Shown here piece after piece: positions 25,709 through 34,784 of a stretch of DNA of 64,000 nucleotides. This DNA is from an uncultured Ferrovibrio sp. (GTDB taxonomy: Bacteria > Pseudomonadota > Alphaproteobacteria > Ferrovibrionales > Ferrovibrionaceae): assembly GCF_937960835.1 (NCBI RefSeq), contig NZ_CALGPC010000006.1, forward strand, positions 434,001 through 498,000, read 5' to 3'. The notes beneath the pieces were generated by a model. That model made no database searches. It was not told the origin of the DNA and saw nothing but the letters and a program-made list of their open reading frames with translations. How positions within the stretch are numbered: the stretch's first letter is position 1; every line of letters begins with the position of its first letter. Position numbers and translations under genes: made by a program.

Positions 25709-26464
25709 ATGACCAAGATCACCCTCATTACCGGCGCCAGCCGCGGCTTGGGCCGCAATACTGCTCTCAGCATCGCCCGCCGCGGCGGCGATGTGATCAT
25801 CACCTATCAAAGCCGCGCCGATGAGGCGAAAGCTGTCGTCGCCGAGATCGAGAAAATGGGGCGCAAGACGCTGGCTTTCCGGCTCGACAGCGGCAACGTA
25901 TCCGCCTTCGCGCCATTCGCCGAGCAGTTGCGCACAGCGCTGCACGAGACGTGGTCGCGCGACACGTTCGATCATCTCGTCAATAATGCTGGCCATGGCG
26001 ATACGGCCCGGATCGGCGAAACCACCGAAGCGCAGTTCGACGGATTGGTGAATGTCCATTTCAAGGGCGTTTATTTTCTGACCCAGACACTGCTGCCGCT
26101 GATCGTCAATGGCGGCCGCATCGTGAATATTTCCTCGGGTCTGACGCGGATGGCCTTCCCCGGCTACGCCGCCTATGCGTCGGCGAAGGCCGCCGTCGAG
26201 ACGCTGTCGGTCTACATGGCCAAGGAGCTGGGATCGCGCGGCATCGCGGTGAATACCGTAGCACCGGGCGCGATCGAGACCGATTTCGGCGGCGGTGCCG
26301 TGCGCGACAACGCTGACTTCAACAAGGCCATCGCGGGCATGACGGCGCTTGGCCGTGTTGGCCTGCCAGACGATGTCGGGCCGGTGATCGCCAATCTCCT
26401 GTTGGAGGATAGCCGCTGGATCAACGCGCAGCGGATCGAGGTCTCCGGCGGCCAGGGGATCTGA
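25709..26464 (+). CDS. Short-chain dehydrogenase/reductase (SDR)
   Basis: A 251-residue classical SDR: TGASRGLG (NAD(P)-binding, residues 8-15), NNAG, a catalytic Ser in NISSG, YAAYASAKA (Tyr-x3-Lys) and APGAIETDF. The oxidoreductase substrate is not predictable. It is divergent from the AraC regulator at 24675 and is the likely target of that regulator. It converges with ubiG, separated by an inverted repeat. Confidence 0.93.
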   Translation: MTKITLITGASRGLGRNTALSIARRGGDVIITYQSRADEAKAVVAEIEKMGRKTLAFRLDSGNVSAFAPFAEQLRTALHETWSRDTFDHLVNNAGHGDTARIGETTEAQFDGLVNVHFKGVYFLTQTLLPLIVNGGRIVNISSGLTRMAFPGYAAYASAKAAVETLSVYMAKELGSRGIAVNTVAPGAIETDFGGGAVRDNADFNKAIAGMTALGRVGLPDDVGPVIANLLLEDSRWINAQRIEVSGGQGI

Positions 26465-26495
26465 TCAGACGGCCAGAGCAGCCTTCGAGAGGGCG

Positions 26496-26544
26496 GCGGC
26501 AGTCAGGGATTTGCGGAAGCTATCTGGCGATTCCTGACTGCCGC
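26496..26544. terminator. Inverted repeat between convergent SDR and ubiG genes
   Basis: GCGGCAGTCAGG (26496-26507) pairs perfectly with CCTGACTGCCGC (26533-26544) around a 25-nt loop. No clean T-tract follows, so termination in either direction is plausible but not certain. Confidence 0.55.
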
Positions 26545-26565
26545 TGTTTCATTTGCTGCTGGCGG

Positions 26566-27306
26566 TTAAGCCTTCATCGCCACCATCATGTAATTCACAT
26601 CGGTGTCGCGGCTGAGGCTCCAGCGGTCGGCCAGCGGGTCGTAGCTGATGCCCGCGATGTCGCGCACGGTCAGGCCCGCATGGCGCAGGCCCGCGGCAAG
26701 CTCATGCGGTCTGACGAATTTCTTCCAGTCATGGGTTCCGCGCGGCAGCCAGCGCAGGATGTATTCCGCCGCCACGATGCCAAGTGCGTAGGACTTAATC
26801 GTGCGGTTCAGCGTGGCCGCAATCAGCAGGCCGCCCGGCTTGACCATCTGGCCACAGGCAGCGAGGAAGCCTTCCAGGTCGGCGACATGCTCGACCACTT
26901 CCAGGGTCAGCACGACGTCGAACTGCTCGCCGGCGGCCGCCAGGGCCTCGGCGCTGGTGCAGCGGTAGTCCACCGCCACCCCGGCATCCCGCGCATGGGT
27001 GCTGGCGACCCCGATATTCTGTTCGGAGGCGTCGACGCCGACCACCGAGGCTCCCAGGCGGGCCACCGGCTCGGCCACCAGGCCGCCGCCGCAGCCGATA
27101 TCGAGCAGTCGCAGGCCGGAAAGCGGGGCTGGCGCCGCCGAATCGCGGCCGAAATGGCCGGCGATGCAGTCGCGGATGAAACCGAGTCGCACCGGATTAA
27201 ACTTATGGAGGGGGCGGAACTTGCCCACCGGATTCCACCATTCCGCCGCCATGGCGGAAAAGCGGGCGATTTCAGCCGGATCGATACTGGCGGCGGTTTG
27301 CGTCAT
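26566..27306 (-). CDS. ubiG: Ubiquinone biosynthesis O-methyltransferase
   Basis: A 246-residue class I methyltransferase that O-methylates polyprenyl-dihydroxybenzoate and demethylubiquinol in ubiquinone synthesis. Signatures are EIARFSAMAAEWWNPVGKFRPLHKFNP, motif I LLDIGCGGGLVAEP and TLEVVEHV. The start at 27306 removes an unlike 26-residue extension. It is divergent from lysC, the usual alphaproteobacterial arrangement. Confidence 0.96.
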   Translation of the reverse strand: MTQTAASIDPAEIARFSAMAAEWWNPVGKFRPLHKFNPVRLGFIRDCIAGHFGRDSAAPAPLSGLRLLDIGCGGGLVAEPVARLGASVVGVDASEQNIGVASTHARDAGVAVDYRCTSAEALAAAGEQFDVVLTLEVVEHVADLEGFLAACGQMVKPGGLLIAATLNRTIKSYALGIVAAEYILRWLPRGTHDWKKFVRPHELAAGLRHAGLTVRDIAGISYDPLADRWSLSRDTDVNYMMVAMKA

Positions 27307-27466
27307 GGTGTCCAACAATGCCCTGGCGGAAGCTGGAAAAGGGGTATTTTCCCGACCGGTCGGCTTGCCTTCCGGACGGCGCAAAGAGTATTAAGTACCC
27401 GCCTTCTACCGGCAAGTTCCGGCCGGTCAGCTTACGACAACGGATAGTAAAATAGGATCGAGCGAC

Positions 27467-28687
27467 ATGGCGCGCTTGGTGATGAAATTCGGCGGCACGT
27501 CGGTCGGTTCGGTCGAGCGGATCAAGAATGTCGCGGCAAAGGTGAAGCGCGAGGTCGAGGCCGGCAACCAGGTTGCCGTCGTCGTCTCGGCGATGTCGGG
27601 CGAAACCAACCGCCTGGTGGACCTTTGCAAGCAGATCGACCCGATGCACGACCAGCGCGAGTACGATACCGTGGTCGCCTCGGGCGAGCAGGTGACGACC
27701 GGTCTTGTCTCGATCGCGCTGCAGGCTGTGGGCGTCAAAGCGCGCTCCTGGCAGGGCTGGCAGGTGCCGATCCGCACCAATGACATGCATGGCAAGGCCC
27801 GCATCGAGACCATCGAAGGCGACGCCATGCTCAAGGACATGGAAGCCGGCGTGGTGCCGGTGGTGGCGGGCTTCCAGGGCATCGCGCCTGGCGACCGCAT
27901 CGCGACCCTGGGCCGCGGCGGCTCGGACACCTCGGCGGTGGCGCTGGCGGCTGCCCTGAAGGCGGACCGCTGCGACATCTACACCGACGTGGACGGCGTA
28001 TACACGGCCGATCCGCGCATCGTGAAAAAAGCCCGCAAGCTGGATAAGATCACCTACGAGGAGATGCTGGAACTCGCCTCGCTGGGTGCCAAGGTGCTGC
28101 AGACCCGCTCGGTCGAGATGGCGATGAACCATCGCGTGCGGACGCAAGTATTGTCGAGCTTCGCCGATACGCCCGGCACGCTCGTTGTCGATGAGGATGA
28201 GATCGTGGAAAAGCAGATCGTTTCCGGCGTCACTTATTCGGCCGACGAGGCCAAGGTCACCCTGATCGGCGTGGCCGACCGTCCCGGCATCGCCGCCAGC
28301 ATCTTCGGTCCGCTGTCGGACGCCGGCATCAACGTCGACATGATCGTCCAGAACATCTCCGAGGACGGCAAGAAGACCGACCTGACCTTCACCATGGGCC
28401 GCGGCGATCTCGACCGCGCCGTGAAGATCCTCGAGCAGCAGGAAAAGAGCCTGGGCTGGGCCAAGCTGGTCCCCGACAAGAACGTCGTCAAAGTCTCGGT
28501 CGTCGGCGTGGGCATGCGCAGCCATGCGGGCGTGGCGCATACCATGTTCAAGGCGCTGGCCGAGAAGGGCATCAACATCCTCGCCATCACCACGTCGGAG
28601 ATCAAGGTGAGCGTGTTGATCAGCGCGGACTACACCGAACTCGCGGTGCGTGCCCTGCATACCGCCTTCGGACTCGACGCCGAATGA
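27467..28687 (+). CDS. lysC: Aspartate kinase
   Basis: A 406-residue enzyme phosphorylating aspartate, the first step to lysine, threonine, methionine and diaminopimelate. The kinase domain begins VMKFGGTSVG and includes GRGGSDTSAVALA and the VDGVYTADPR motif. Two C-terminal ACT domains (about 265-400) have VTLIGVADRPGIAASIFGPLSDAGINVDMIVQN-type sequence and SVVGVGMRSHAGVAHTMFKALAEKGINI. These mark feedback control by lysine and/or threonine. It is the first gene of a long plus-strand run. Confidence 0.97.
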   Translation: MARLVMKFGGTSVGSVERIKNVAAKVKREVEAGNQVAVVVSAMSGETNRLVDLCKQIDPMHDQREYDTVVASGEQVTTGLVSIALQAVGVKARSWQGWQVPIRTNDMHGKARIETIEGDAMLKDMEAGVVPVVAGFQGIAPGDRIATLGRGGSDTSAVALAAALKADRCDIYTDVDGVYTADPRIVKKARKLDKITYEEMLELASLGAKVLQTRSVEMAMNHRVRTQVLSSFADTPGTLVVDEDEIVEKQIVSGVTYSADEAKVTLIGVADRPGIAASIFGPLSDAGINVDMIVQNISEDGKKTDLTFTMGRGDLDRAVKILEQQEKSLGWAKLVPDKNVVKVSVVGVGMRSHAGVAHTMFKALAEKGINILAITTSEIKVSVLISADYTELAVRALHTAFGLDAE

Positions 28688-28753
28688 TCGCGGGGGGCCG
28701 ATGCACGGAGGGCGCGCCAGATCAGCCGCTCCGATAGTTAGCGGAGATAGGCC

Positions 28754-31024
28754 GTGACGCCGGGCCGGGCACCGCCGCCCGGACCGCGCGGCCTGTTGCG
28801 CCGCCTTCGCGAAGTGATGGCGGAGGCCGGCACCGTCGATGAACGGCTGGGCCGGGTGGTGCGCAACATCGCCGCCAACATGGTGGCGGAAGTCTGCTCC
28901 GTCTATCTGCTGCGCCGCGACGAGCTCGAACTCTACGCCACCGAAGGTCTGAACCCCGATGCCGTGCACAAGACGCGGCTGAAAGTGGGCGAGGGTCTTG
29001 TGGGCGACATCGCCGCCCATGCACGGCCGCTGGCGCTGGCAGATGCGCAGAACCATCCGCAATTCGCCTACCGCCCGGAGACAGGCGAAGAAATCTATCA
29101 CTCGCTGCTGGGCGTGCCGATCCTGCGCGACAATCGCGTGATCGGCGTACTGGTGGTGCAGAACCAGACCCGCCGCCAATATGCCGACGAGGAGGTCGAG
29201 GCGCTGGAGACCATCGCCATGGTGCTGGCGGAGATGGTCGCCTCGGGCCAACTCAGCGGCGGCGAGGATCTGGCGGTGTCCTCGCGCGCCTCCACGGCGC
29301 CGTTCCGCGCCGATGGCCGCATGCTGGCGGAAGGTCTGGCGATTGGCGTCGCCGTGCTGCACGAGCCACGCGTGCATGTCGAAAAGACGATTGCCGACGA
29401 CATTCCTTATGAGAAGGAGCGCCTTGATGCGGCGGTGACCTCGATGCGCGATCAGGTCAACCGCATGCTGGAGGCGCCCGATAGCGACATCGTCGGCGAG
29501 AGCCGCGAGGTGCTCGAAACCTACAAGATGTTCGCGCATGACACCGGCTGGCTGGCCAAGCTGCACCAGGCGGTGGAATCCGGCCTGACAGCGGAGGCAG
29601 CCGTGCTGCGTGTGCAGGGCGATACGCGCCACCGCATGCAGGCGATCACCGATCCCTATCTGCGCGAGCGGCTGGCGGACCTGGACGATCTCGCCAACCG
29701 GCTGCTGCTGCATCTGGCGGGCAAGCCGGCGCATTCGGCGGCCGAAAACCTGCCCGACAATGCGATCCTACTGGCGCGCACGATGGGGCCGGCGGAATTG
29801 CTCGATTACGATAGGCGCAAGCTGCAGGGCGTGATCCTGGAGGAAGGCTCCAGCGTCAGCCATGTCGCCATTGTCGCGCGCGCGCTGTCGATCCCGGTGA
29901 TCGGCGGCGTCGAAGGCGTGATCGACCGCGTCGAGCCGGGCGATCCGGTCGTGGTGGACGGCGATCATGCGCAGGTCTTCGTGCGTCCGGCGCCCGATGT
30001 CGTCACCGCCTTCCAGCAGGCTCTGAGCCTGCGCAAGGCGCGGCTGGCGAAATACGCCGCCCAGCGTGACGATCCGGCGGTGACCAAGGACGGCGTGCCG
30101 ATCTCGCTGCTGATCAATGCCGGCCTGCTGATCGATCTCAATCATCTGGACGAGACCAATGCCGAAGGCATCGGGCTTTATCGCACCGAGCTGCAATTCA
30201 TGGTGCGGCCGACCCTGCCGAAGGCGGAGGCGCAGACCGCAATCTACCGCCGCGTGATTGAGCATGCCGGCGACCGACCGGTGGTGTTCCGTACGCTGGA
30301 TATCGGCGGCGACAAGGTGCTCCCTTATCTGGTGAAGCATCCGGAAGAGAATCCGGCGATGGGCTGGCGCGCGATCCGTCTGGCGCTGGATCGTCCGGCC
30401 CTGCTCAAGGTGCAGCTCCGCGCGCTGCTGGAAGCGGCGGCGGGCCGCAGCCTGCATGTCATGTTCCCGATGATCGCCGAGGTGGACGAGTTCCGCCGCG
30501 CGCGCCGTCTGCTGGACAAGGAGATCCAGCGTCTGGTTGCCTTGAAGAAGCCGGTGCCGATCAAGGTGTCGGTGGGCACCATGCTGGAAGTGCCGGCGCT
30601 GGCCTGGCAGCTGCATGCGTTGCTGCCGCTGGTGGATTTCATCTCGGTCGGCTCGAACGACCTGATGCAGTTCCTGTTCGCGTCCGACCGCGGCAATCCG
30701 AAGCTGGCGGACCGTTACGATCCGCTCAGCCCGGCCATGCTGAACTTCCTGCATTGGGTGGTGCAGCAATGCGATGCGGCTGGCAAGCCGATCACCTTGT
30801 GCGGCGAAATGGGCAGCCGCCCGCTGGAAGCAATGGCGCTGATCGGGCTTGGTTTCCGGCGGCTTTCCATGCCCGCCAATGCCGTGGGCCCGGTGAAGGA
30901 AATGCTGCGCAGCCTAGACGTTCAACGGCTGCATGAATTCATGTCTACGCTTTACCAGTCATCCGAGCGAAGCCTGCGCGCGCCGCTTGAAGAATTCGCT
31001 CGCGAAAACGGTGTAATTGTTTGA
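28754..31024 (+). CDS. ptsP: Phosphoenolpyruvate-protein phosphotransferase EI-Ntr
   Basis: A 756-residue first component of the nitrogen phosphotransferase system. The N-terminal GAF domain (about 20-170) is followed by the enzyme I region, with the phosphorylated His in SSVSHVAIVARALS (His370). PEP-binding Arg/Asn motifs are RTLDIGGDKVLP and SVGSNDLMQFLFASDR, and the active Cys lies in TLCGEMGSRP. It phosphorylates NPr, which relays to EIIA-Ntr, and glutamine binding to GAF usually inhibits it. The start is GTG 28754. ptsP after lysC is conserved in alphaproteobacteria. Confidence 0.97.
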   Translation: MTPGRAPPPGPRGLLRRLREVMAEAGTVDERLGRVVRNIAANMVAEVCSVYLLRRDELELYATEGLNPDAVHKTRLKVGEGLVGDIAAHARPLALADAQNHPQFAYRPETGEEIYHSLLGVPILRDNRVIGVLVVQNQTRRQYADEEVEALETIAMVLAEMVASGQLSGGEDLAVSSRASTAPFRADGRMLAEGLAIGVAVLHEPRVHVEKTIADDIPYEKERLDAAVTSMRDQVNRMLEAPDSDIVGESREVLETYKMFAHDTGWLAKLHQAVESGLTAEAAVLRVQGDTRHRMQAITDPYLRERLADLDDLANRLLLHLAGKPAHSAAENLPDNAILLARTMGPAELLDYDRRKLQGVILEEGSSVSHVAIVARALSIPVIGGVEGVIDRVEPGDPVVVDGDHAQVFVRPAPDVVTAFQQALSLRKARLAKYAAQRDDPAVTKDGVPISLLINAGLLIDLNHLDETNAEGIGLYRTELQFMVRPTLPKAEAQTAIYRRVIEHAGDRPVVFRTLDIGGDKVLPYLVKHPEENPAMGWRAIRLALDRPALLKVQLRALLEAAAGRSLHVMFPMIAEVDEFRRARRLLDKEIQRLVALKKPVPIKVSVGTMLEVPALAWQLHALLPLVDFISVGSNDLMQFLFASDRGNPKLADRYDPLSPAMLNFLHWVVQQCDAAGKPITLCGEMGSRPLEAMALIGLGFRRLSMPANAVGPVKEMLRSLDVQRLHEFMSTLYQSSERSLRAPLEEFARENGVIV

Positions 31025-31102
31025 AAAGGCTGACCCCGCCTCATCTTTCCCTTAAGATGGGCCAGCATGGCAGACATGCCAATGAGGGGTGGGTGGAAGA
31101 TC

Positions 31103-32257
31103 ATGACAACGCAGTCTGCGAACCAGCTAACTGCTGCAGGCGCGGCTCCTGAAGAGCGCTACGAGGGGGTTGGTCATAGCCTGAAGGTGGTGCGTGAACG
31201 GCGCGGTCTTGCCTTGACCGATGTCTCGTCGCGTCTGCGTATCCGCCGGCCTTATCTCGAGGCCATTGAAGAAGGCCGTTTCTCCGAATTGCCCGGCGCC
31301 GTCTATATCAGCGGTTTCCTCCGTCAGTATGCGGAGTTTCTTGGCCTCGACCCCGAGCAGGTGCTGAAGACCTATCAGGCCGAAGCCAGCGACGCGCCGC
31401 ACCGCCCGGTGCTGAATTTCCCGATGCCGCGGCCGGAAGAGCGCACGCCGCGGCTGTGGCTGGTAATGGGTGCGCTGGTGCTGGCCGGCATCGTCTATAC
31501 GTTGTGGTACCGGCATCAGGAGGCGCTGCGTTTCGGCCATGAGCTGATCCAGGCGGTGCCGGCTCATTTGGCCGATCTGATCCCCGCCTCGCAGCCGATC
31601 GCGCCGGCGACGCTGCCGCAGCCTGCGCCTGCCGCGCCGTTGACTGCGCCTGCCGTTGCGCCGTCGCCTGAACCGCCGGTTGCCGCCGTGCCGCAGGCTT
31701 CCGTGGCGCCGCCGCCGGCTGCCGCCACCGATGCTCCGTCGCTGCCGGCTGCATCGGCCGTTGTGGCGCCATCGCCGGCGCCCGCCGCGCCGCCGGCAGA
31801 ATCATCGGAGCAGCCGCAGACGGAAACCGCATCTGCAACCGACGCGGCCCCGGCGCCAGAGGCTGAGGCCACTGCGTCGACTGAGACGGCGGCGGTGAGC
31901 GACCCCCCGGCCACGGAGGCTGCTGCATCGGCTACCGACCCGGCCAGCAGTGCCCCGGCCAGCTATGGTGTATCGGAAAGCGAGGCGCGTATCCGCGTCG
32001 AGGCCACGGCGCCATCCTGGATTCAGGTCCGCGGCCCCAATAACGAGCAGATCTTCACCCGGCTGCTGAATACCGGCGAACGCTATCTGGTGCCGAACCG
32101 CGAGGGGCTGACGCTGCTGACCGGCAATGCCGGCGGCGTGCGGATCGTGGTGGACGGCCAGGCCCTGCCGGCTTTGGGGGCGAGCGGCGAGGTCAAGCGC
32201 GGCATCGTGCTGGACCCGGAGCGGCTGAAAACCGCCATGACTGAACAGCAGGGCTGA
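31103..32257 (+). CDS. rodZ: RodZ-like cytoskeletal protein (HTH_25, TM, DUF4115)
   Basis: A 384-residue single-pass membrane protein. The cytoplasmic HTH (about 25-90) has LKVVRERRGLALTDVSSRLRIRRPYLEAIEEG. A transmembrane helix follows (LWLVMGALVLAGIVYTLWY, about 125-143). Next is a long Pro/Ala-rich periplasmic linker and a C-terminal DUF4115 domain with VEATAPSWIQVR. RodZ links MreB to the membrane and shapes rods. It precedes ispG and hisS, the same order as rodZ-ispG-hisS in E. coli. ATG 31103 has GTGGAAG just upstream; ATG 31067 is an alternative. Confidence 0.88.
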   Translation: MTTQSANQLTAAGAAPEERYEGVGHSLKVVRERRGLALTDVSSRLRIRRPYLEAIEEGRFSELPGAVYISGFLRQYAEFLGLDPEQVLKTYQAEASDAPHRPVLNFPMPRPEERTPRLWLVMGALVLAGIVYTLWYRHQEALRFGHELIQAVPAHLADLIPASQPIAPATLPQPAPAAPLTAPAVAPSPEPPVAAVPQASVAPPPAAATDAPSLPAASAVVAPSPAPAAPPAESSEQPQTETASATDAAPAPEAEATASTETAAVSDPPATEAAASATDPASSAPASYGVSESEARIRVEATAPSWIQVRGPNNEQIFTRLLNTGERYLVPNREGLTLLTGNAGGVRIVVDGQALPALGASGEVKRGIVLDPERLKTAMTEQQG

Positions 32258-32363
32258 GGCTGGGCTAAAGCAAGGGCGGACGGCCACTGCACTTGCCACG
32301 GCAGGACAAAGAGGCCATGTTACGCGCGCCGCGCAGGCCGACGGGGCCTCGCGGACTGAGCCC

Positions 32364-33506
32364 ATGAGCATTCGACCCTATCGCGATATCCAGCGCCGCA
32401 AATCGCGGAAAATCTTCGTCGGTTCCGTACCGGTGGGCGGCGATTCGCCGATCACCGTGCAGACGATGACGAATACGCCGACGCCCGACGTGAAGGCGAC
32501 GGTGGAGCAGATTCGCCGTTGTGAGGAGGCCGGTGCCGATATCGTGCGCGTCTCCTGCCCCGACGAGGATTCGACTAGGGCGCTGAAGCAGATCGTGCGC
32601 GAAGCTCGCGTGCCGATCGTCGCCGACATCCATTTTCACTACAAGCGCGCCATTGAGGCAGCCGAGGCGGGCGCAGCCTGCCTGCGTATCAATCCCGGCA
32701 ATATTGGCAGCGCTGAGCGCGTACGCGAAGTGGTGAAGGCCGCCAAGGACCACGGCTGCTCGATGCGCATCGGCGTCAATGCCGGTTCGCTGGAGAAGCA
32801 TCTGCTGGAGAAATACGGCGAGCCCTGCCCGGAAGCGATGGTGGAAAGCGCGCTGGATCATGCGCGCATCCTGGAAGACCACGACTTCCGCGAATTCAAG
32901 ATCAGCGTCAAAGCGTCCGACGTGTTTCTCGCCGTTGCCGCTTATCAGGGACTGGCGGAGGCTTGCGACTATCCGCTGCATATCGGGGTGACTGAAGCGG
33001 GCGGCCCGCGCGCGGGCACGGTGAAGTCGTCGGTCGGCCTTGGCATGCTGTTGTGGTCGGGCATCGGCGATACCTTGCGGGTGTCGCTGTCGGCGCCGCC
33101 GGAGGAAGAGGTCAAGGTCGGCTTCGATCTTCTGAAGTCGCTCAACCTGCGGCATCGCGGTGTCAACGTGATTTCCTGTCCGTCCTGCGCGCGGCAGAAT
33201 TTCGACGTCATCAAGACAGTTGAAGTGCTGGAGAAGCGTTTGAGCCATATCACTACGCCGATGACCTTGAGCGTGATCGGCTGCGTGGTGAACGGCCCGG
33301 GTGAGGCGCGCGAAACCGATATCGGCTTCACCGGCGGCGGCAAGAACACGCATCAGGTCTATCTCGCCGGCCAGCCGGCGCACCGGTTGCAGAACGAGGA
33401 TATCGTCGAGCATCTGGTCAAGCTGGTCGAAGCCAAGGCAAAGGCCATCGAGGCCGCTAAGGCAGCAGCCCAAGATTCTGATCAGGCGGCCGACGCCGCC
33501 TCTTAG
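32364..33506 (+). CDS. ispG: 4-hydroxy-3-methylbut-2-enyl-diphosphate synthase (flavodoxin/ferredoxin)
   Basis: A 380-residue [4Fe-4S] enzyme of the MEP isoprenoid pathway. It converts methylerythritol cyclodiphosphate to HMBPP. The N-terminal barrel begins with IQRRKSRKIFVGSV and VQTMTNTPT. The cluster ligands are in SCPSCARQNFD and IGCVVNGPGEA. Length is standard for the short bacterial form. It lies between rodZ and hisS. Confidence 0.97.
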   Translation: MSIRPYRDIQRRKSRKIFVGSVPVGGDSPITVQTMTNTPTPDVKATVEQIRRCEEAGADIVRVSCPDEDSTRALKQIVREARVPIVADIHFHYKRAIEAAEAGAACLRINPGNIGSAERVREVVKAAKDHGCSMRIGVNAGSLEKHLLEKYGEPCPEAMVESALDHARILEDHDFREFKISVKASDVFLAVAAYQGLAEACDYPLHIGVTEAGGPRAGTVKSSVGLGMLLWSGIGDTLRVSLSAPPEEEVKVGFDLLKSLNLRHRGVNVISCPSCARQNFDVIKTVEVLEKRLSHITTPMTLSVIGCVVNGPGEARETDIGFTGGGKNTHQVYLAGQPAHRLQNEDIVEHLVKLVEAKAKAIEAAKAAAQDSDQAADAAS

Positions 33507-33534
33507 CCACTTACCAACCCATCGGAGACACGCC

Positions 33535-34782
33535 GTGGCCCAGTTGCAGCCCGTGCGCGGCACGCACGACATTCTGCCCGACGAATATGCCCGCTTCCGC
33601 CATGTGGTGGATACCGCGCGGCACGCCGCGATGCTGTTCGGCTATCGCGAGATGGCGACGCCGATCATCGAATTCACCGATGTCTTTGCCCGCTCGATGG
33701 GCGAGACGTCGGATGTTGTGTCCAAGGAGATGTATTCCTTTACCGACAAGGGCGGCGAGGAGCTGACGCTGCGGCCGGAATACACCGCCGGTATTTGCCG
33801 CGCCTTCATCTCCAACGGCCTGCAGCAGCATGTGCCGTTCAAGGCCTTCGGCTGGGGCCCGATGTTTCGCTTCGAGCGGCCGCAGAAAGGCCGCCAGCGC
33901 CAGTTCCACCAGATCGACGTCGAGGTGATCGGCGCCGCCGAGCCAGAGGCCGATGTGGAGGTGATTTCGGTGGCTGCCGAAATCCTGCGCCGTTTGGGCA
34001 TTCTCGACAAATGCGTGCTGGAGCTGAACACGCTGGGCGATCCGGAAAGCCGCGTCGGATACCGAAAGGCTCTGGTCGATTACTTCAGCGCTCATGTCGA
34101 CAAGCTGTCGGAAGACAGCCGCCGCCGCCTGGAGAAGAACCCCCTGCGCATCCTCGATTCCAAGGATGAGGGCGACAAGAAGCTGGTTGCCAATGCACCG
34201 CTGATTGAGGAATTCCTCACCCCCACGGCGCGCGATTTCTTCAACGCCGTAAAGGACGGCCTTGGCAATGCCGGCGTGGAATTCACTGTCAGCCCGCGTC
34301 TGGTGCGCGGCCTGGATTACTACACGCATACGGCGTTCGAATTCACCACCACGATGCTGGGGGCGCAGGGCACCGTTCTCGCCGGCGGGCGATACGATGG
34401 CCTGATCGAGCAGCTTGGCGGACCGCCGACCCCCGGCATCGGCTGGGCCGGCGGCATCGAGCGTCTGGTGTTGCTGAGCAATCCGCTGCCGGTGCCGCCG
34501 CGGGTGATCGCTGTGGTTCCGATCGGCGCCGAAGCGGAAGCTGAAGCGTTGAAGATCGCCACCGAACTGCGCCGCAACGATATTCCGGTCGAGCTGGCCT
34601 ATAAGGGCAATGCCGGCAAACGCTTCAAGCGCGCCGACAAGCTCGGTTGCTTTGCCGCGGTGGTGATCGGCGGCGATGAGATGGCGAAGAATGTCGTCGT
34701 GCTGCGCGATCTTGCCAGCGGCGCGCAGACTGAAGTGCCGCGTGACATGCTGGTTGGACAATTGAAGCGTCTGCAGGCTTGA
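33535..34782 (+). CDS. hisS: Histidyl-tRNA synthetase
   Basis: A 415-residue class II synthetase. It shows motif 1 with the preceding QPVRGTHDILPDE, motif 2 FGWGPMFRFERPQKGRQRQFHQID, the histidine motif LVRGLDYYTHTAFEF and motif 3 GGIERL, then the anticodon-binding domain (about 325-415). The start is GTG 33535 with CGGAGA upstream. The longer frame from 33301 overlaps ispG and is not homologous. The stop overlaps a potential TTG of prfA, so coupling is likely. Confidence 0.97.
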   Translation: MAQLQPVRGTHDILPDEYARFRHVVDTARHAAMLFGYREMATPIIEFTDVFARSMGETSDVVSKEMYSFTDKGGEELTLRPEYTAGICRAFISNGLQQHVPFKAFGWGPMFRFERPQKGRQRQFHQIDVEVIGAAEPEADVEVISVAAEILRRLGILDKCVLELNTLGDPESRVGYRKALVDYFSAHVDKLSEDSRRRLEKNPLRILDSKDEGDKKLVANAPLIEEFLTPTARDFFNAVKDGLGNAGVEFTVSPRLVRGLDYYTHTAFEFTTTMLGAQGTVLAGGRYDGLIEQLGGPPTPGIGWAGGIERLVLLSNPLPVPPRVIAVVPIGAEAEAEALKIATELRRNDIPVELAYKGNAGKRFKRADKLGCFAAVVIGGDEMAKNVVVLRDLASGAQTEVPRDMLVGQLKRLQA

Positions 34783-34784
34783 TC

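Noticed and set aside
27272..29734. 820-codon open frame on the minus strand
   Set aside because: It is antisense to lysC and ptsP, is His/Asp/Gln-rich as expected from reversed GC-rich codons, and resembles no family.
31564..31914. 116-codon Ala/Gly-rich minus-strand frame
   Set aside because: Antisense to the Pro/Ala-rich linker of RodZ; low complexity on one strand creates it.
33511..34761. 416-codon minus-strand frame opposite hisS
   Set aside because: hisS is certain by motifs; the opposite frame has none.
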